From Alphaproteobacteria bacterium (GTDB lineage Bacteria > Pseudomonadota > Alphaproteobacteria > Parvibaculales > Parvibaculaceae), in contig JAJFGY010000065.1 in NCBI GenBank assembly GCA_021775935.1, positions 1-58,006 on the forward strand: a stretch of 58,006 nt of DNA, given 5' to 3'. The position numbers were made by a program, and so were the translations under genes. Positions 6,451 through 15,029 of this stretch are shown here, in pieces. Position 1 is the first letter of the stretch. Every line of letters begins with the position of its first letter. The notes beneath the pieces are model-generated. The model was not told where the DNA came from, ran no database searches, and saw only the letters and a program-made list of their open reading frames with translations.

Positions 6451-8069
6451 TTTGTGCTCTCCTCTTTGCTGGACGCATCATCGAAACCAGAACCCACCGG
6501 CCCCGGATCATCCGGCGCGACAACAACATGTCCCGGCACGACACGTCCTGGAAGCGTATCACGCGCGCGCCTCTCGTCCAGAGACTTGTCGTCTTCGGCT
6601 TGACCTTGCCCAGAAACTTGACCGGAACCTTGACCAGCGCCCTGACCAGGCGTTTCAGCGTCCGCGTCTGCCACAAATTCGGCAGGGGCATCTTCTTGGG
6701 GCGTGGGAGAAGATGGCTCAGAGGACACATCAGGCGGCACAAGCGCCGCCCGGGCACCGCCCCGAGACACGGGCGTCTGCCAGTTCAGCGCATCAAAGGC
6801 GCCCGTCGCGGGCACCACCGCCACCCAGGTGTGAGACTGATAGCCCTCTGCCACCCAGCAAGGATCTGCCGGTGCGTGGATCGCGCGGGCAAGCCAGACC
6901 CGCGCAGCAGGCCCGTGATCTTCGGCCCCTTCAAGGGCCCCCATCATTTCACACACGCGCTGGCTGGGCTCCCCGGCCAGAAGCGGTTCCAATGCCGCAC
7001 GCGCCGTTTCAAAATCGCGCGCGCCAAGGGCCGCCCGTGCGAGCGCCATCTGACTTTCGCCTGCACCAGGATTGCGGGCGGACAGGCCCTTCACACGGCG
7101 CAACCTGTCGAAGGGCTTTTCGTCGTCAATGAGCGTCAGATAGACATCTGCCAGGTCGGGATGGGGATGGGTGGCCCAGGCCCGCTCAATCACCCGCCCG
7201 GCTTTCCGGGTCTGCCCCGCCTGCGCCATCAGACGCGCGGTAAGCGCTACCGACGGGGCGAAGGTCGGCTCTAGCTCAACAGCTTCATTTGCCAGGCGGA
7301 TCGCCTCGGTTTGCGCGCCTTCATCACCGCCATCGCCGTCACCAAGGCTGTCACCAAGGCTCATAGCCTGCGCTGTCAACAACACAGCGCGCCGCCGCCG
7401 CGCCACATCCCGTGTGACGAGCTTCACCTGAAGCATCTTATCAAGCGTTTGCGTAGCCGAGCTGTAATCCTCCGCAGCTGCCTGCGCTGTGAACGCCGCT
7501 TCTGCTGCCCATCCTGTGTGCGGACGCAGCGCAAAAGCTTTCTCTGCATAGGTCCGCGCCGCCCCCTTGTTGCCAGCCCTTTCAGCTTGCACATAAAGAC
7601 CACGCAGCCCCAGAAACTCCGTTTCGGAATGTCCGCGCATCTCTTCAAAGAAGCGTGTGGCACCAGGCCCATCGCCCTTCATCTGCGCAGCCTGTGCGGC
7701 AAGCAACAGGGTCATCGCGGGCTCATCCAGAAGCTTATGCGCCTCTGTCGCGTAGTGATCTGCTTCGCGCGTATCCCCCGCCGCAATCGCCACCATTCCT
7801 TTCGAGAGTGCCTGATATCCTTTGCGACGCTTGCGGGTCGCGAGGAAAGAGGTAAAGCCTGCCGGGCTGTTCATGAAAGTCGCCACCAGGCGGTAGCCAA
7901 GCACACCGAAGATCGTGGCGATCGAGACAGCAAACAGTCCTGTCACGAAGCTGGTGCGAATTTCATATCCCTGCCAGGTGACCGTCACGGTGCCCGGATG
8001 ATCCGCAAGCCAGATCGCTGCACCGGAAAGAAGAGCAATCACCGCAAAAGGAATGAGGACACGCCACAT
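6444..8069 (-). CDS. hemY: HemY-type tetratricopeptide membrane protein of heme biosynthesis
   Basis: The 541-residue product has the HemY layout: two N-terminal membrane helices (around 1-22 and 42-62) with the PGTVTVTWQGYEIRTS segment between them, the RRKRKG-like turn, then helical TPR repeats (residues 90-400). The proteobacterial HemY family is an inner-membrane protein linked to late heme synthesis, distinct from the Gram-positive oxidase of the same name. The C-terminal 110 residues are low-complexity, rich in Ala, Asp, Glu, Gly and Gln, longer than in enterobacteria (about 400 residues). Its ribosome site AAGGAG lies within the last codons of the upstream gene, so the two are translationally coupled. 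Confidence 0.92.
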   Translation of the reverse strand: MWRVLIPFAVIALLSGAAIWLADHPGTVTVTWQGYEIRTSFVTGLFAVSIATIFGVLGYRLVATFMNSPAGFTSFLATRKRRKGYQALSKGMVAIAAGDTREADHYATEAHKLLDEPAMTLLLAAQAAQMKGDGPGATRFFEEMRGHSETEFLGLRGLYVQAERAGNKGAARTYAEKAFALRPHTGWAAEAAFTAQAAAEDYSSATQTLDKMLQVKLVTRDVARRRRAVLLTAQAMSLGDSLGDGDGGDEGAQTEAIRLANEAVELEPTFAPSVALTARLMAQAGQTRKAGRVIERAWATHPHPDLADVYLTLIDDEKPFDRLRRVKGLSARNPGAGESQMALARAALGARDFETARAALEPLLAGEPSQRVCEMMGALEGAEDHGPAARVWLARAIHAPADPCWVAEGYQSHTWVAVVPATGAFDALNWQTPVSRGGARAALVPPDVSSEPSSPTPQEDAPAEFVADADAETPGQGAGQGSGQVSGQGQAEDDKSLDERRARDTLPGRVVPGHVVVAPDDPGPVGSGFDDASSKEESTKW

Positions 8070-8074
8070 GACCC

Positions 8075-9277
8075 CTACTCCTTGTTTGCTGCGACATGGG
8101 CAAGCACCCGGGCAGAAAGATCTCGCACAAGCGCATCGGTTGCCTGTCGTTCCTCAACAGCCTCGGTCCAGGGCGCTGCAACGTCGGCGGCCGGCCCCGT
8201 CAACAATTTTGCCTCCGCCAGCGCCCCGCTCAAATCTTCAAGCGCAAGCTTTGCTTCAATACGTGCGACGATCGCCTCAACACTCTCGCCCTCCACATCC
8301 CCAATCCGGCGAACCGTCACAATTGAAAGAGCATTGCCGACAAGGCGATCCCAAAATGTCGTTCGACCTGCTTGACGTTCTGCTGTGAGCAGAGGATCTA
8401 CAAGACCTGCGAATTCTTGCTTGAGCGATGCAAAGGACCGAACACCTTTGGGTGCAATCTCGCTCAACGCAGCCACCGCTGCGTCTTCAGGAGCAAGCGC
8501 TGAAATGGCACTCAGTTCTGCATCAAACGCACTTCCTGCGTCCACGGCCCGGCTCAGGTTTGCAAGCGCAATCCCAAGAGCTGCTTGCGCCGTTGGGTCG
8601 GGCCTGGCGACCTGTTCTTCCAGCGCTGCCACTTGAAGCATGAGTGTGTTGATCTGCTCTGCCGCGGCGTTCACACCCTGGGCAATCTGTCCCACACGTT
8701 CTGGAATGTCCGCTGGGAGCTGCGCGTCTTTCAAACCGCGCACATCTTCAGAAACGCTGCTGAGTGTATCAGCAAGAAGTGCCAGCTCCGCAGTCAGCCG
8801 GTCTGCATCCACGGCGGCCAATTGATCTTCAAATTTGGCGGCATCGTCCTGCATCTGTGCGGCAAGATTTTCCAGCGCCTGCAGACGCTCACCGATTGGC
8901 GCCGCTCCGATCTGTTCGGAATGCTGCGTAGCAGTTTTTTCAACCTCCGAGAGCCTTGAGAAAAGCCCATCCGTCCGGGTTTGAAAAAGTTCGCCAAGTT
9001 CACTGACCCGCGTGTCGATTTCAGCAAGCCGGTCCTCTTCCACATTCCCAGCTTGAGGGGCCACATACAGAAGACCGAAGCCAACAATGGCCGCCCCAAT
9101 CAATCCACCTGCAAGGCCCGCCGCCAGGGCAACAGACCGGTTTTGACCCGTCACATCCACCGCGCGCGCATCAATCGTCTTAGGCTCATCAGACATCTTG
9201 GCATCACCCGTCTGGTCACCATCGCGCGCGGCAGAACCCGTGGCTTTGCTGGAGGAAGATCCGTCTGTGTCTGTCAT
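8075..9277 (-). CDS. Mitofilin/Mic60-like inner membrane protein (COG4223-type)
   Basis: The 400-residue protein has an acidic, Ser/Asp-rich N-terminal tail, one membrane helix (around 48-71, ALAAGLAGGLIGAAIVGF), a long coiled-coil region (about 80-240) and a C-terminal helical domain (WDRLVGNALSIVTVRRIGDVEG...) characteristic of mitofilin. Alphaproteobacterial Mic60 sits typically between hemD and hemY, as here; it is the proposed ancestor of the mitochondrial cristae-junction protein and shapes intracytoplasmic membranes. Older annotations call it HemX-like. The last domain is acidic-rich and shows repeated ALA/AKL helices. Membrane-shaping function in this strain is inferred from family and position only. 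Confidence 0.85.
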   Translation of the reverse strand: MTDTDGSSSSKATGSAARDGDQTGDAKMSDEPKTIDARAVDVTGQNRSVALAAGLAGGLIGAAIVGFGLLYVAPQAGNVEEDRLAEIDTRVSELGELFQTRTDGLFSRLSEVEKTATQHSEQIGAAPIGERLQALENLAAQMQDDAAKFEDQLAAVDADRLTAELALLADTLSSVSEDVRGLKDAQLPADIPERVGQIAQGVNAAAEQINTLMLQVAALEEQVARPDPTAQAALGIALANLSRAVDAGSAFDAELSAISALAPEDAAVAALSEIAPKGVRSFASLKQEFAGLVDPLLTAERQAGRTTFWDRLVGNALSIVTVRRIGDVEGESVEAIVARIEAKLALEDLSGALAEAKLLTGPAADVAAPWTEAVEERQATDALVRDLSARVLAHVAANKE

Positions 9278-9427
9278 TACCCGACTGCCTTACTGAGTCA
9301 TTGTCCCGAGAGGGTCAAATACCCTCGTTACGTTGCCCCACTATACGCGAATTCAAGGGAGGGGAGGATAACCACCCAGGTGTTTTTCCCGCCTTTGCAT
9401 CTTTCAACAAAATCGGGCCAGACAAGC

Positions 9428-10138
9428 TCAATCAATCAGAGCGAGCAGGTCGGTCTCATTGGGGGCAGATGCAATATGGATCGCCTGAAGGCCGACGCCC
9501 TGCAGCGGAGCCGCTGCATTTGCAGAAAGACAATAGGCATTCACCTTAAACAATGCCGACTGGAGACCAGCCTGCGCGCAAAGATCTGCAAATATCTCCG
9601 CTGAGCGCTTTGAATAAAGCAGCACGGCCCTAATCGCACCACCCCGCAATCCCTCAACTGTCTCCGGAGAGAGAGCCTCGGCGGCTCGTGCCTCGTAAAG
9701 CACCACCCGCTCGACCCAGAAGCCTTCGGTCTTGAGAGCCCCTTTCAAATCACCCGCACTCACCGTGCCGGCAATGTGCAAAAGCGGCCCACCATCCGTG
9801 GCCAATTCCTGTTTCACCAATTGCGTGAGAGCGACGACATCACCGCTCGCTTCATACACATGGACAAAACCGGCCTGCCGCGCCATCGCTGCGGTCGTCG
9901 GACCCACTGCAAAGAGGGGCAGCTTAAGCCATTCGGGAAAATCAGAACGCCCCAAAACCGCCCGAAGCCCATTCGCACTTGTGACGAGCAGCGCCTGCAG
10001 CCCCGTTCGGGTGACCGGCGCTTCCGGATAAAACTCAATCGACAACAGGGGATCAACAGTCACCTTGTGTCCACGCAGGCGCAACTTGTCAGCCAGGCCG
10101 TCAGCGTCATCAATCGGGCGGGTTACCAGAAAATGCAT
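9428..10138 (-). CDS. hemD: Uroporphyrinogen-III synthase
   Basis: The 236-residue enzyme cyclises hydroxymethylbilane with inversion of ring D to uroporphyrinogen III. The family diverges strongly in sequence, but the typical features are visible: N-terminal LVTRPIDDADGLADKL, LLVTSANGLRAV in the first lobe, GDLKGAL and LLYSKRSAEIF in the second. It starts 17 bp after hemC on the same strand, with AAAGGTG before the ATG, and is followed by the Mic60-like gene after a 150-bp spacer. The spacer (9278-9427) holds no gene; a TATAGT on the minus strand might be a -10 element for an internal promoter, but no matching -35 was seen. Confidence 0.93.
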   Translation of the reverse strand: MHFLVTRPIDDADGLADKLRLRGHKVTVDPLLSIEFYPEAPVTRTGLQALLVTSANGLRAVLGRSDFPEWLKLPLFAVGPTTAAMARQAGFVHVYEASGDVVALTQLVKQELATDGGPLLHIAGTVSAGDLKGALKTEGFWVERVVLYEARAAEALSPETVEGLRGGAIRAVLLYSKRSAEIFADLCAQAGLQSALFKVNAYCLSANAAAPLQGVGLQAIHIASAPNETDLLALID

Positions 10139-10155
10139 GGGCGCACCTTTCGGGA

Positions 10156-11079
10156 CTACCAGGTGGCGAAAAATTCCGGACCACCCTTGGCCTTAAGCTC
10201 CGTGGCGGCATCCGCGCCAAGGGCCGCAGACAAGGCCGGGGATCCGTCCCGCTCTGCAGTGTGCACAATCTTACCGTCTGGTGTGAGAATTTGCCCGCGA
10301 AACCGGATCCGTCCGCGCTCAAAGACAGCATGCGCAGCCAACGGTGTTCGGCAAGACCCATCAAGGGCTGCCAAAAACGAGCGCTCTGCAGCCATGACGA
10401 TGGCTGTTTCCACATGGTGGATAGGCGCGAGAAGATGGGCAATCTCCTCATCCTCAACCCGACGTTCAATACCAACAATCCCTTGCGCCACTGCCGGGAT
10501 CATTTTGTTTGTCGGAATTGGATCTGTCACAAGCTCTGATTTGCCAAGCCTGTTCAGCCCCGCCATAGCCAGAAGCGTCGCCGACGCCACGCCATCTTCC
10601 AATTTCTTCAACCGGGTTCCCACATTGCCGCGGAACTGCACGATCTCGAGATCAGGACGCCGCGCCAGAACCTGAGCCGCCCGCCGCAGGGACGAGGTTC
10701 CGAATTTTGCACCTTGAGGCAGCGTCTCTAGAGACCGGGCTATTGGACTGATAAAGGCATCCCGGGGGTCTTCCCGCTCCAGCACACAATCAATAATCAG
10801 CCCTGGCGGCAGCTCGGTGGGCATGTCCTTCATCGAATGAACAGCCAGGTCGATCCGCTTGTCGTAAAGCGCCTCTTCAATCTCTTTGGTAAAGAGCCCT
10901 TTGCCGCCCACGTCAGACAGACGTTGTTCCTGGAGCAGGTCACCCGATGTGTTGATCGGGACAATTTCCAGAACCCCGTCTTCAAAGCCATGGGCGCGGC
11001 GAAGTGAAGCCGCAACAGTATTTGCCTGAACGAGAGCTAGATCAGAGCCACGTGTGCCGATACGAATGGGTCGTTGCAT
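10156..11079 (-). CDS. hemC: Porphobilinogen deaminase (hydroxymethylbilane synthase)
   Basis: The 307-residue enzyme polymerises four porphobilinogen units in the cytoplasm. Signatures: N-terminal IRIGTRGSDLALVQA, KGLFTKEIEEAL, AVHSMKDMPTELPPGL with the catalytic Asp region, FRGNVGTRL, and the dipyrromethane-cofactor cysteine in LDGSCRTPLAAHA (around residue 240). The gene is first in the minus-strand order hemC-hemD-Mic60-hemY-hydrolase. It is divergent from tsaD; the 137-bp space between them (11080-11216) must hold both promoters. This divergent hemC/tsaD pair is common in alphaproteobacteria. Confidence 0.97.
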   Translation of the reverse strand: MQRPIRIGTRGSDLALVQANTVAASLRRAHGFEDGVLEIVPINTSGDLLQEQRLSDVGGKGLFTKEIEEALYDKRIDLAVHSMKDMPTELPPGLIIDCVLEREDPRDAFISPIARSLETLPQGAKFGTSSLRRAAQVLARRPDLEIVQFRGNVGTRLKKLEDGVASATLLAMAGLNRLGKSELVTDPIPTNKMIPAVAQGIVGIERRVEDEEIAHLLAPIHHVETAIVMAAERSFLAALDGSCRTPLAAHAVFERGRIRFRGQILTPDGKIVHTAERDGSPALSAALGADAATELKAKGGPEFFATW

Positions 11080-11216
11080 GGAAATAGAACCAGATGGTAA
11101 GCGTGCGTGGCCTTCTTATACCGGGTTTGGCGGAACGCGCGAGCCCTGATTGACCCTGAATGTGCCCATGGTCACACTTTGAATGTACGCGCCAAACGGA
11201 TCGGAAGACTGAAATC

Positions 11217-12290
11217 GTGACCTCAGCCAGCGACATTGGACTGACCGTCCTGGGGATTGAGACCAGCTGCGACGAGACGGCTGTTGCGATCGTGCGCCAG
11301 CGCGACGGAGACAAACCAGAGCTTCTTGCCAACGAGGTCCTCAGTCAGATCGATGACCATGCACCCTATGGAGGGGTTGTGCCTGAGATCGCGGCCCGCT
11401 CCCATCTCGTCCATCTGGATGGGCTCGTAACCCGGGCTCTCCACAAAGCAGACCTCACGTTCAAAGATCTCAATGGTATTGCTGCAACCGCAGGGCCAGG
11501 GCTAATTGGCGGCGTTATTGTCGGGCTCATGACCGCCAAGGCCATCGCGTTGGTCCACAACCTGCCTTTTATCGGGGTGAACCATTTAGAGGGCCACGCG
11601 CTGACCACAAGGCTCACCAACCAGACCCCTTTTCCCTATCTCTTGTTGCTGGTTTCCGGCGGGCACTGCCAACTCCTCCACGTTAAAGCGCTGGGCGATT
11701 ATGTGCGGCTGGGCTCCACCATCGATGATGCGGTAGGCGAAGCCTACGACAAGACCGCTAAAATGATGGGGCTTGCCTACCCAGGGGGTCCAGCCCTTGA
11801 GGCGATTGCCAAGAAGGGCGACACCTCACGTTTCGACCTTCCCCGGCCCCTGCTCAATCGCAAAGACTGCGACTTCTCTTTTTCGGGTCTCAAAACCGCC
11901 GTCCGCAAACATGTACTTGAGCTCGCGCATCAAGGCGAGCTGGATAACCAGGACAAAGCAGACATTGCCGCCTCCTTCCAGGCCGCGGTTGCCGATGTGC
12001 TCGACAACCGGGTGACCCGCGCCATGCAGTGGACGAAGTCAGAACTTGGGGACCATCCACAATTGGTAGTTGCTGGAGGTGTTGCTGCCAATCAGGCACT
12101 GCGAGCCCGACTGACAGAGACCTGCCGGGCAAACGGCTTCACGTTGGAAGTGCCGCCTGTCGGTCTCTGCACCGACAATGGCGCCATGATCGCCTGGGCA
12201 GGACTGGAGCATCTGGCGGCAGGCCACACGTCGCCGATGGACCTGGAGCCCCGCGCCCGGTGGCCGCTGGACAAATCGACCACCCGCTAA
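11217..12290 (+). CDS. tsaD: tRNA N6-adenosine threonylcarbamoyltransferase
   Basis: TsaD (formerly Gcp/YgjD) transfers the threonylcarbamoyl group to A37 of tRNAs that read ANN codons, with TsaB and TsaE. From the GTG at 11217 the protein has 357 residues, near the family norm of 335-365. It shows VLGIETSCDETA (residues 11-22), the metal-binding NHLEGH (122-127), YLLLLVSGGHCQL, and the C-terminal VVAGGVAANQALR and CTDNGAMIAWAG blocks. A GGAAG lies 10 bp before the GTG; a longer in-frame ATG start at 11160 has no homology support. Confidence 0.96.
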   Translation: MTSASDIGLTVLGIETSCDETAVAIVRQRDGDKPELLANEVLSQIDDHAPYGGVVPEIAARSHLVHLDGLVTRALHKADLTFKDLNGIAATAGPGLIGGVIVGLMTAKAIALVHNLPFIGVNHLEGHALTTRLTNQTPFPYLLLLVSGGHCQLLHVKALGDYVRLGSTIDDAVGEAYDKTAKMMGLAYPGGPALEAIAKKGDTSRFDLPRPLLNRKDCDFSFSGLKTAVRKHVLELAHQGELDNQDKADIAASFQAAVADVLDNRVTRAMQWTKSELGDHPQLVVAGGVAANQALRARLTETCRANGFTLEVPPVGLCTDNGAMIAWAGLEHLAAGHTSPMDLEPRARWPLDKSTTR

Positions 12291-12318
12291 ACACCGTCGC
12301 TGAAAAGCAGAACGGCAC

Positions 12319-12353
12319 AAAAAAAGAGACGCCGGAGGAGGGTCCGGCGTCTC
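12319..12353 (-). terminator. Intrinsic terminator for the microprotein genes
   Basis: GAGACGCCGGA and TCCGGCGTCTC form a perfect 11-bp stem. Only the minus strand has the T tract (seven A on the plus strand at 12319-12325), so it ends transcription coming from the two small genes to its right. It may slow tsaD transcripts as well. Confidence 0.85.
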
Positions 12354-12433
12354 AGGATGCCTTAAGCGGGGGGACGCTTGGGGCAATGTCCAAATTCTCT
12401 AGGGAGGGGAGAGAGAATCTGAACGAGGGATCG

Positions 12434-12547
12434 TTAAATCAGGTGGCTTGCCTGCGCGAACAGAACAGCGGCGTAACCTGAAAGGACAACCGTTACAGCC
12501 GTTGTGCTGAACCGGTCGAGAATGTTTGAAAAACCTTGCTTGAACAT
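12434..12547 (-). CDS. Putative 37-residue membrane microprotein
   Basis: The open frame starts at the ATG at 12547 with AGGTG upstream and encodes 37 residues: a short basic/amphipathic head (MFKQGFSNILDRF) and one hydrophobic helix (TTAVTVVLSGYAAVLFAQA). It follows a second 37-codon frame (12589-12702) on the same strand, and an intrinsic terminator closes the unit. Single-helix microproteins of this sort usually regulate or assemble membrane complexes. No homologue is recognised. A hairpin at 12394-12418 lies between the stop and the terminator. Confidence 0.5.
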   Translation of the reverse strand: MFKQGFSNILDRFSTTAVTVVLSGYAAVLFAQASHLI

Positions 12548-12588
12548 GAGAACACCTATGCGTCTATGAGGGAATTGTGTGAGGAGGA

Positions 12589-12702
12589 TCAGAAGGAATA
12601 GTGACCAGCGACCTGGAAGGCGAGCCCAACGCTGTACAACGTCAGTGCGAGGGTGCTGATCGCGAGGGGACCGAAAGTCAGTCTCTGTGCAGCGTAGCTC
12701 AT
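12589..12702 (-). CDS. Putative 37-residue membrane microprotein, first of the pair
   Basis: The frame from the ATG at 12702 to TGA at 12589 encodes 37 residues: polar head MSYAAQRLTFG, one transmembrane helix (PLAISTLALTLYSVGLAF) and tail QVAGHYSF. It is too short for usual gene finders. Support comes from the downstream partner of the same length and type, the strand-specific terminator and the promoter motif shared with the TetR gene. The ribosome site is weak (GGAACGAG). Coding nature is inferred and not certain. Confidence 0.5.
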   Translation of the reverse strand: MSYAAQRLTFGPLAISTLALTLYSVGLAFQVAGHYSF

Positions 12703-12816
12703 GGGCTCGTTCCAGTTCACTTTTCACCGCGCCCCTTTAACACTGGATCGGTTGAGGGTTCCCATCCAAGAAGCGCGTCCATGAAAGCTATGTAAGAAGC
12801 CCTGAACGAAAAACAA

Positions 12817-12851
12817 TGAATGATTTCAAAAATATTCAATATTCACAAAAT
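12817..12851 (-). promoter_or_regulatory. Candidate TetR-site upstream of the microprotein genes
   Basis: The plus-strand text TGAA-N14-TTCAATATT recurs at 13585-13611 in front of the TetR-type gene, with the same spacing and orientation relative to the gene read on the minus strand. A local inverted repeat TGAATGATTTCA is included. The rest of 12703-12969 holds no gene. Confidence 0.4.
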
Positions 12852-12969
12852 GGTCGCAATTCGCCGATTTGACAGCACCTCGGGGCGCACCGCGAACACC
12901 ACACAGCCCCCAGACTCGCGAACAGCGAAAATCCAAGTGATTCAACAACTTAAGATGAAGGGGTAACCG

Positions 12970-13560
12970 TCACGCAGCCTGTGCGGGCGCTAAACCCCGC
13001 ACGATGAGCTGATAGACCCCATCCAGCTCTAGCTCCAATTTGTCGAGACTAAGGCGGGAAAAAAGCTGTGGATAAGAGAATTTGAGGGTCGCGGCCTGGA
13101 TCATCTCAGCGGTGAATTCAGGGTCCGGGACCTCAAACTCTCCTGCGTCCCGGCCAATGGTCAGAATCCCGGCAAGCACGTCTCGCTCTCGCTCCAAACC
13201 CTCATTGTGAAACTCCGGCCGCTCGGCTGTGATGAGCTGGGCCATTTCCACGATACGCGGGTTCTTTTCCAACGCATGGAAGGTGGTCCGCAGGTCCTGG
13301 AAGAGAAAGTCCTTCAACCGCTCTGCGCCCGTCCGCCCAGGACTATCCAGGATCGCCGTCAGCGCGTCTGCCGTCTGGATCGAAGCCCGCCGGCAGATTT
13401 CTTCCGCAATATCGAGCTTACTGGGGAAAAACCGGTAGAGATTGCCCGACGACATATCGCAGTCCCGGGCCAGCTCTGCCATGGTGGTCTTTCCATAGCC
13501 GTAATGGGTAAAACGCTCCTCAGCGGCTTCAATGATTTTTTCGCGTATTTCCTCACTCAT
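12970..13560 (-). CDS. TetR/AcrR family transcriptional regulator
   Basis: The 196-residue protein has a typical TetR N-terminal helix-turn-helix: IIEAAEERFTHYGYGKTTMAELARDCDMSSGNLYRFFPSK (residues 9-48). The helical ligand-binding domain follows, with an AQLITAERPEF segment. It starts at the ATG at 13560 (MSEEIREK); an alternative TTG at 13617 would add residues without family support. It diverges from gpsA. Its likely targets are its own promoter (palindrome at 13611-13624) and, by shared motif, the two membrane microproteins to its left. The effector is unknown. Confidence 0.92.
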   Translation of the reverse strand: MSEEIREKIIEAAEERFTHYGYGKTTMAELARDCDMSSGNLYRFFPSKLDIAEEICRRASIQTADALTAILDSPGRTGAERLKDFLFQDLRTTFHALEKNPRIVEMAQLITAERPEFHNEGLERERDVLAGILTIGRDAGEFEVPDPEFTAEMIQAATLKFSYPQLFSRLSLDKLELELDGVYQLIVRGLAPAQAA

Positions 13561-13584
13561 GGGTATGAGTGTAGTGCGACAGAC

Positions 13585-13624
13585 TGAACAATCAACAAAT
13601 CGTTCAATATTTCGCAATTGCGAA
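13585..13624 (-). promoter_or_regulatory. Candidate autoregulatory operator of the TetR gene
   Basis: A perfect 14-bp palindrome TTCGCAATTGCGAA occupies 13611-13624, 51 bp upstream of the TetR start and between that gene and gpsA. It overlaps the TGAA-N14-TTCAATATT motif that also stands upstream of the microprotein genes. Confidence 0.45.
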
Positions 13625-13668
13625 TAAGGCGGCCCTTTGCAGCAAAACGAGGTGAAACCTAAACGAAG

Positions 13669-14667
13669 ATGACGACGATCAGAACAATAGCCGTGGTTGG
13701 GGGCGGCGCGTGGGGAACGGCTTTGGCAACGGTTGCAGCCCGGGCTGGACGCAATGTCCTTCTATGGGCCCATGAGGCAGACGTTGCAGAAGCGATCAAC
13801 AGCTCTCATGAAAACACCACCTATCTGCCCGGTGTCCTACTTGATCCCGCGATTAAGGCAACGAGTGAGATGAGTGATCTCATCGGCACCGATGCATGCC
13901 TCCTCGTCCCACCCGCCCAGCACCTGCGTACCGTCACCAAAGACCTGCACGACGTTCTGCAAAAAGGGACACTGGTTGCAATTTGCGCGAAAGGCGTTGA
14001 GCAAAACTCAGGCAAGCTGATGAGCGAGATCGTGAAGGAAACCCTGCCCGATGCCATTCCTGCCATTCTGTCCGGTCCAAGCTTCGCAGCAGACGTGGCC
14101 CGTGGGCTGCCGACGGCGGTGACTTTGGCCTGTTCAGAAGAAAGTGCAGCGCTTTCCCTAGTGGATGCAATTGGGTCTCCTACATTTCGCCCCTATTGGA
14201 CATCAGATGTGATCGGCACCCAAATTGGGGGCGCCATAAAAAACGTACTCGCAATCGCCTGCGGCATTGTCGAGGGCAAAAAGCTTGGCGAAAGTGCGCG
14301 GGCGGCTCTGACTGCGCGCGGCTTTGCTGAAATGGTGCGCCTGGGAAAACGTTTGGGGGCAACACCGGAAACCATGTCAGGCCTGTCAGGCCTTGGCGAC
14401 CTCATTCTCACCTGTTCGAGCACTCAAAGCCGCAACATGTCTTTGGGCAGAGCCTTGGGATCGGGAACGCCGCTCAAAGAGATCCTGGAGGGTCGCAATT
14501 CAGTTGCAGAAGGTGTGCATACGGCGGCAGCGATTAAGACCATGGGTGCCAAGAGGCATTTGGACATGCCGATCTGCGATGCCGTCGCCGATATTGTCTC
14601 GGGCATTCAGGGTGTGGATGACGCAATCACATCCCTGCTTGCCCGCCCGTTTACAGCAGAGGGTTGA
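13669..14667 (+). CDS. gpsA: NAD(P)-dependent glycerol-3-phosphate dehydrogenase
   Basis: The enzyme reduces dihydroxyacetone phosphate to sn-glycerol-3-phosphate for phospholipid synthesis. The 332-residue protein has the dinucleotide-binding VVGGGAWGTALA (residues 9-20), AICAKGVEQ, the catalytic-lysine region IGGAIKNVLAIACGIVEG and LSGLGDLILTCSS. A GAGGTG lies before the ATG. It is followed by the YciI-type gene 67 bp downstream, an arrangement seen with tsaD in other alphaproteobacteria. Confidence 0.97.
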   Translation: MTTIRTIAVVGGGAWGTALATVAARAGRNVLLWAHEADVAEAINSSHENTTYLPGVLLDPAIKATSEMSDLIGTDACLLVPPAQHLRTVTKDLHDVLQKGTLVAICAKGVEQNSGKLMSEIVKETLPDAIPAILSGPSFAADVARGLPTAVTLACSEESAALSLVDAIGSPTFRPYWTSDVIGTQIGGAIKNVLAIACGIVEGKKLGESARAALTARGFAEMVRLGKRLGATPETMSGLSGLGDLILTCSSTQSRNMSLGRALGSGTPLKEILEGRNSVAEGVHTAAAIKTMGAKRHLDMPICDAVADIVSGIQGVDDAITSLLARPFTAEG

Positions 14668-14734
14668 GCCTGTTCAAAAGGGGTTCCGCCGCTTAAGCTC
14701 ACCTCAAACATAAAAACCAAAACAGGAAAACCAC

Positions 14735-15013
14735 ATGCTCTTTTGTATAGTCGGTATTGATAAACCAGACGCTCTCGATCTTCGCATGGCAAATCGTGAC
14801 GACCATCTGGCGCATTGGGCAAACACCGGCACTGTAAAACTGGGCGGCCCGTTCACCTCAGACGATGGTGAGCGCCTGGAAGGCTCCATGCTGGTAATCG
14901 ATGTTGCAGATCGCGCGACAGCACAAAAGCTTGCCGACGAAGACCCTTACGTGAAAGCCGGTGTCTTCGGCACACGCGAACTGCGCGCCTGGAAGTGGTT
15001 GCTCAAAGACTAG
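14735..15013 (+). CDS. YciI family protein
   Basis: The 92-residue product is a one-domain YciI protein (dimeric ferredoxin-like fold, related to muconolactone isomerase). It shows the His in RDDHLAHW, GGPFTSDDGERLEGSMLV and ADEDPYVKAGVF, which make up the putative active site. Family members are small cytoplasmic proteins of unclear reaction. It lies between gpsA and the EVE gene and is probably cotranscribed with them. Confidence 0.92.
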   Translation: MLFCIVGIDKPDALDLRMANRDDHLAHWANTGTVKLGGPFTSDDGERLEGSMLVIDVADRATAQKLADEDPYVKAGVFGTRELRAWKWLLKD

Positions 15014-15029
15014 AAAGCGAAGGACCGTG

